DNA of 64,000 bases, taken from positions 1 through 64,000 of the forward strand of contig CAZBGY010000005.1 of NCBI GenBank assembly GCA_964491605.1. The letters are read 5' to 3'. Positions 63,031 to 64,000 of this stretch are shown one piece after another. The position numbers and the translations under genes are program-made. Each line of letters opens with the position of its first letter. The first letter of the stretch is position 1. The notes below the pieces were generated by a model. The model was given only the letters and a program-made list of their open reading frames with translations. It had not been told where the DNA came from and ran no database searches. The DNA comes from DRYS01 sp964491605 (GTDB taxonomy: Archaea > Thermoproteota > CALKCG01 > B24 > DRYS01).

Positions 63031-63055
63031 GTGAGGATCCAAGGAAACTTAAATA

Positions 63056-63940
63056 TTACCCTCTTGTTATAGGCCCCCTACCCTCGACTAGGTATGGTAG
63101 GCTTTGAACTCTGAAAGCTACTATCTTACCCTCAAACTCGGTTAGATAAGAGAGAAGGAGCTTTTTACCAAGCTTAGTTAAAGCATATACAGGTATGGCT
63201 ACGCCTAACTGCATGATAGCTCTAGATCCCACTATCTCTCTAATGATCCTAGATGCACTCGCACACACGATATCAGCACCAGACGATATCCTCATAGCAT
63301 CATCGCTAGAAGCACATGTATTGCATACGGAAAATATCGCGATCTCCACACCCATCTTAGATTCGATGCTACGTATAGCTTCGATAGAAGCAGATTCGAA
63401 ACCAGCAATCGTAACAGCTATACGTTTATAACCTAGCTCGATAGCTTTAACAATACCTTCAACTTGATCTATCTTAGCCGTAGATTCATCGATTGCGATA
63501 CCACCCATACTCTTAACGTAGTCTATGATATCGTCTATTGGGCTTGTCCTTATGATACCCGTAAGTCTAGCTCCGATTCCCTGAATAAGCTTAGGATTAG
63601 ATGTAACTACCGTACCGACGCCATCGCATACCACGACGCCACAATCTATAAGCTTAAGATCCATGCATACAGAGATTATCTCAGAGCTACCGTAAGGAAC
63701 AACCATAGACGAATCGAAGAGCCTATGCTTACAACAGAAACCGAAATCCTGGATCTTCTTCTCAACTATACGTCTAACAATATCGATATTCACCTCTCGT
63801 ACCCCATACATGGATTCTAATAAAGGGCAGTATACAACCATAGGCTCCGATAGTATCTTTATCTCGCCACGCTTAAGCAACACTCTAGCACCACAACAGT
63901 AGAATTCATGCTCACCTACAACCTCATCCAAGGATGACAT
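63056..63940 (-). CDS. DUF2099 family protein, methanogenesis marker protein 8-like
   Basis: A 294-residue protein matching DUF2099, the family of methanogenesis marker protein 8. Recognisable stretches are VVYCPLLESMYGV, IQDFGFCCKHRLF, VVCDGVGTVVTSNPKLIQGIGARL (given here in parts as VVCDGVGTVV and LIQGIGARL), ELGYKRIAVTIAG and ADIVCASASRIIREI. Several cysteines are conserved. The function is unknown; the family is largely associated with methanogens. GGGTG precedes the ATG. Its presence supports a methanogen-related or methyl-metabolising lineage, without proving it. Confidence 0.85.
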   Translation of the reverse strand: MSSLDEVVGEHEFYCCGARVLLKRGEIKILSEPMVVYCPLLESMYGVREVNIDIVRRIVEKKIQDFGFCCKHRLFDSSMVVPYGSSEIISVCMDLKLIDCGVVVCDGVGTVVTSNPKLIQGIGARLTGIIRTSPIDDIIDYVKSMGGIAIDESTAKIDQVEGIVKAIELGYKRIAVTIAGFESASIEAIRSIESKMGVEIAIFSVCNTCASSDDAMRISSGADIVCASASRIIREIVGSRAIMQLGVAIPVYALTKLGKKLLLSYLTEFEGKIVAFRVQSLPYLVEGRGPITRG

Positions 63941-64000
63941 AGTACACCCGCTATGTTAAATGCGAGTTGATCCAAGATAAGCATAACTAATGTACGTGTT

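Overview
The window is archaeal. It encodes an RNA exosome core (Rrp4, Rrp41, Rrp42), SBDS, proteasome alpha subunit, four kinds of RNase P or H/ACA RNP protein, KEOPS Pcc1, eIF2-alpha, Nep1, Alba, Spt5, Sec61 beta and gamma, multi-OB RPA and ribosomal proteins L1, L10/P0, L11, L12/P1, L37Ae and S27e. A CxxxCxxC radical-SAM protein matches tetraether lipid synthase. Starts are ATG, GTG and TTG, either behind GGTG/GGAGG Shine-Dalgarno (SD) sites or leaderless about 25 nt after a TATA box. Gene content and order fit a TACK archaeon (Thermoproteota in the broad sense). A methanogenesis-marker-8 homologue and a corrinoid-activase-like protein point toward a deep anaerobic lineage (Bathyarchaeia-, Methanomethylicia- or Korarchaeia-like), but the window does not settle this.

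Layout. 1-4.9 kb: a truncated membrane protein gene, then a possible amino-sugar catabolism set (TIM-barrel isomerase, NagA-like deacetylase, DapA/NanA-like aldolase) and a PreA-like flavoprotein. 4.9-8 kb: two membrane proteases (CPBP and an SppA fusion). 8-12.7 kb: an AT-rich, gene-poor stretch with an ABC-2 exporter, an OFA-type MFS transporter and gene remnants, ending at tRNA-Thr; it looks like an accessory island. 12.8-18.5 kb: a reverse-strand superoperon for RNA processing and decay plus the proteasome. 18.5-30.5 kb: mostly translation and RNA housekeeping (RAM-domain proteins, PyrI, UMP kinase, PAC2, Nop10, aIF2-alpha, S27e, Nep1, Rnp4, ribosomal stalk proteins), with an unusual HTH/ATP-cone/NrdD-like protein at 20.3-22.6 kb.

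30.5-33.6 kb: a DtxR/MntR-like regulator in an operon with a Zn/Mn ABC transporter, with a palindromic operator on its own promoter. 33.6-42 kb: carbon metabolism (2-hydroxyacid dehydrogenase, large transaldolase-like protein, Zn-dehydrogenase, HTH sensor, RACo-like corrinoid activase, second DapA-family aldolase) and initiator tRNA-Met. 42-53.7 kb: PhoU-like regulator, tetraether synthase, Alba, an aminotransferase homologue whose PLP lysine is replaced by Glu, RPA, DUF2070, Sec61 beta, MazG-like, the L11/Spt5/SecE cluster, DtdA and ArgF. 53.9-64 kb: a large LacZ-type beta-galactosidase, another dehydrogenase, an ECF-S-like membrane protein, a second TIM-barrel isomerase, MBL hydrolase, UPF0201, MFS and the Mmp8 homologue.

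The best candidates for new biology are the HTH/ATP-cone/NrdD-like protein, the lysine-less class III aminotransferase, the RACo-like cluster without a corrinoid protein, the SppA-GATase fusion coupled to a CPBP protease, and the leaderless small ORF before rnp4. I saw no CRISPR array, no rRNA gene and no intact transposon.
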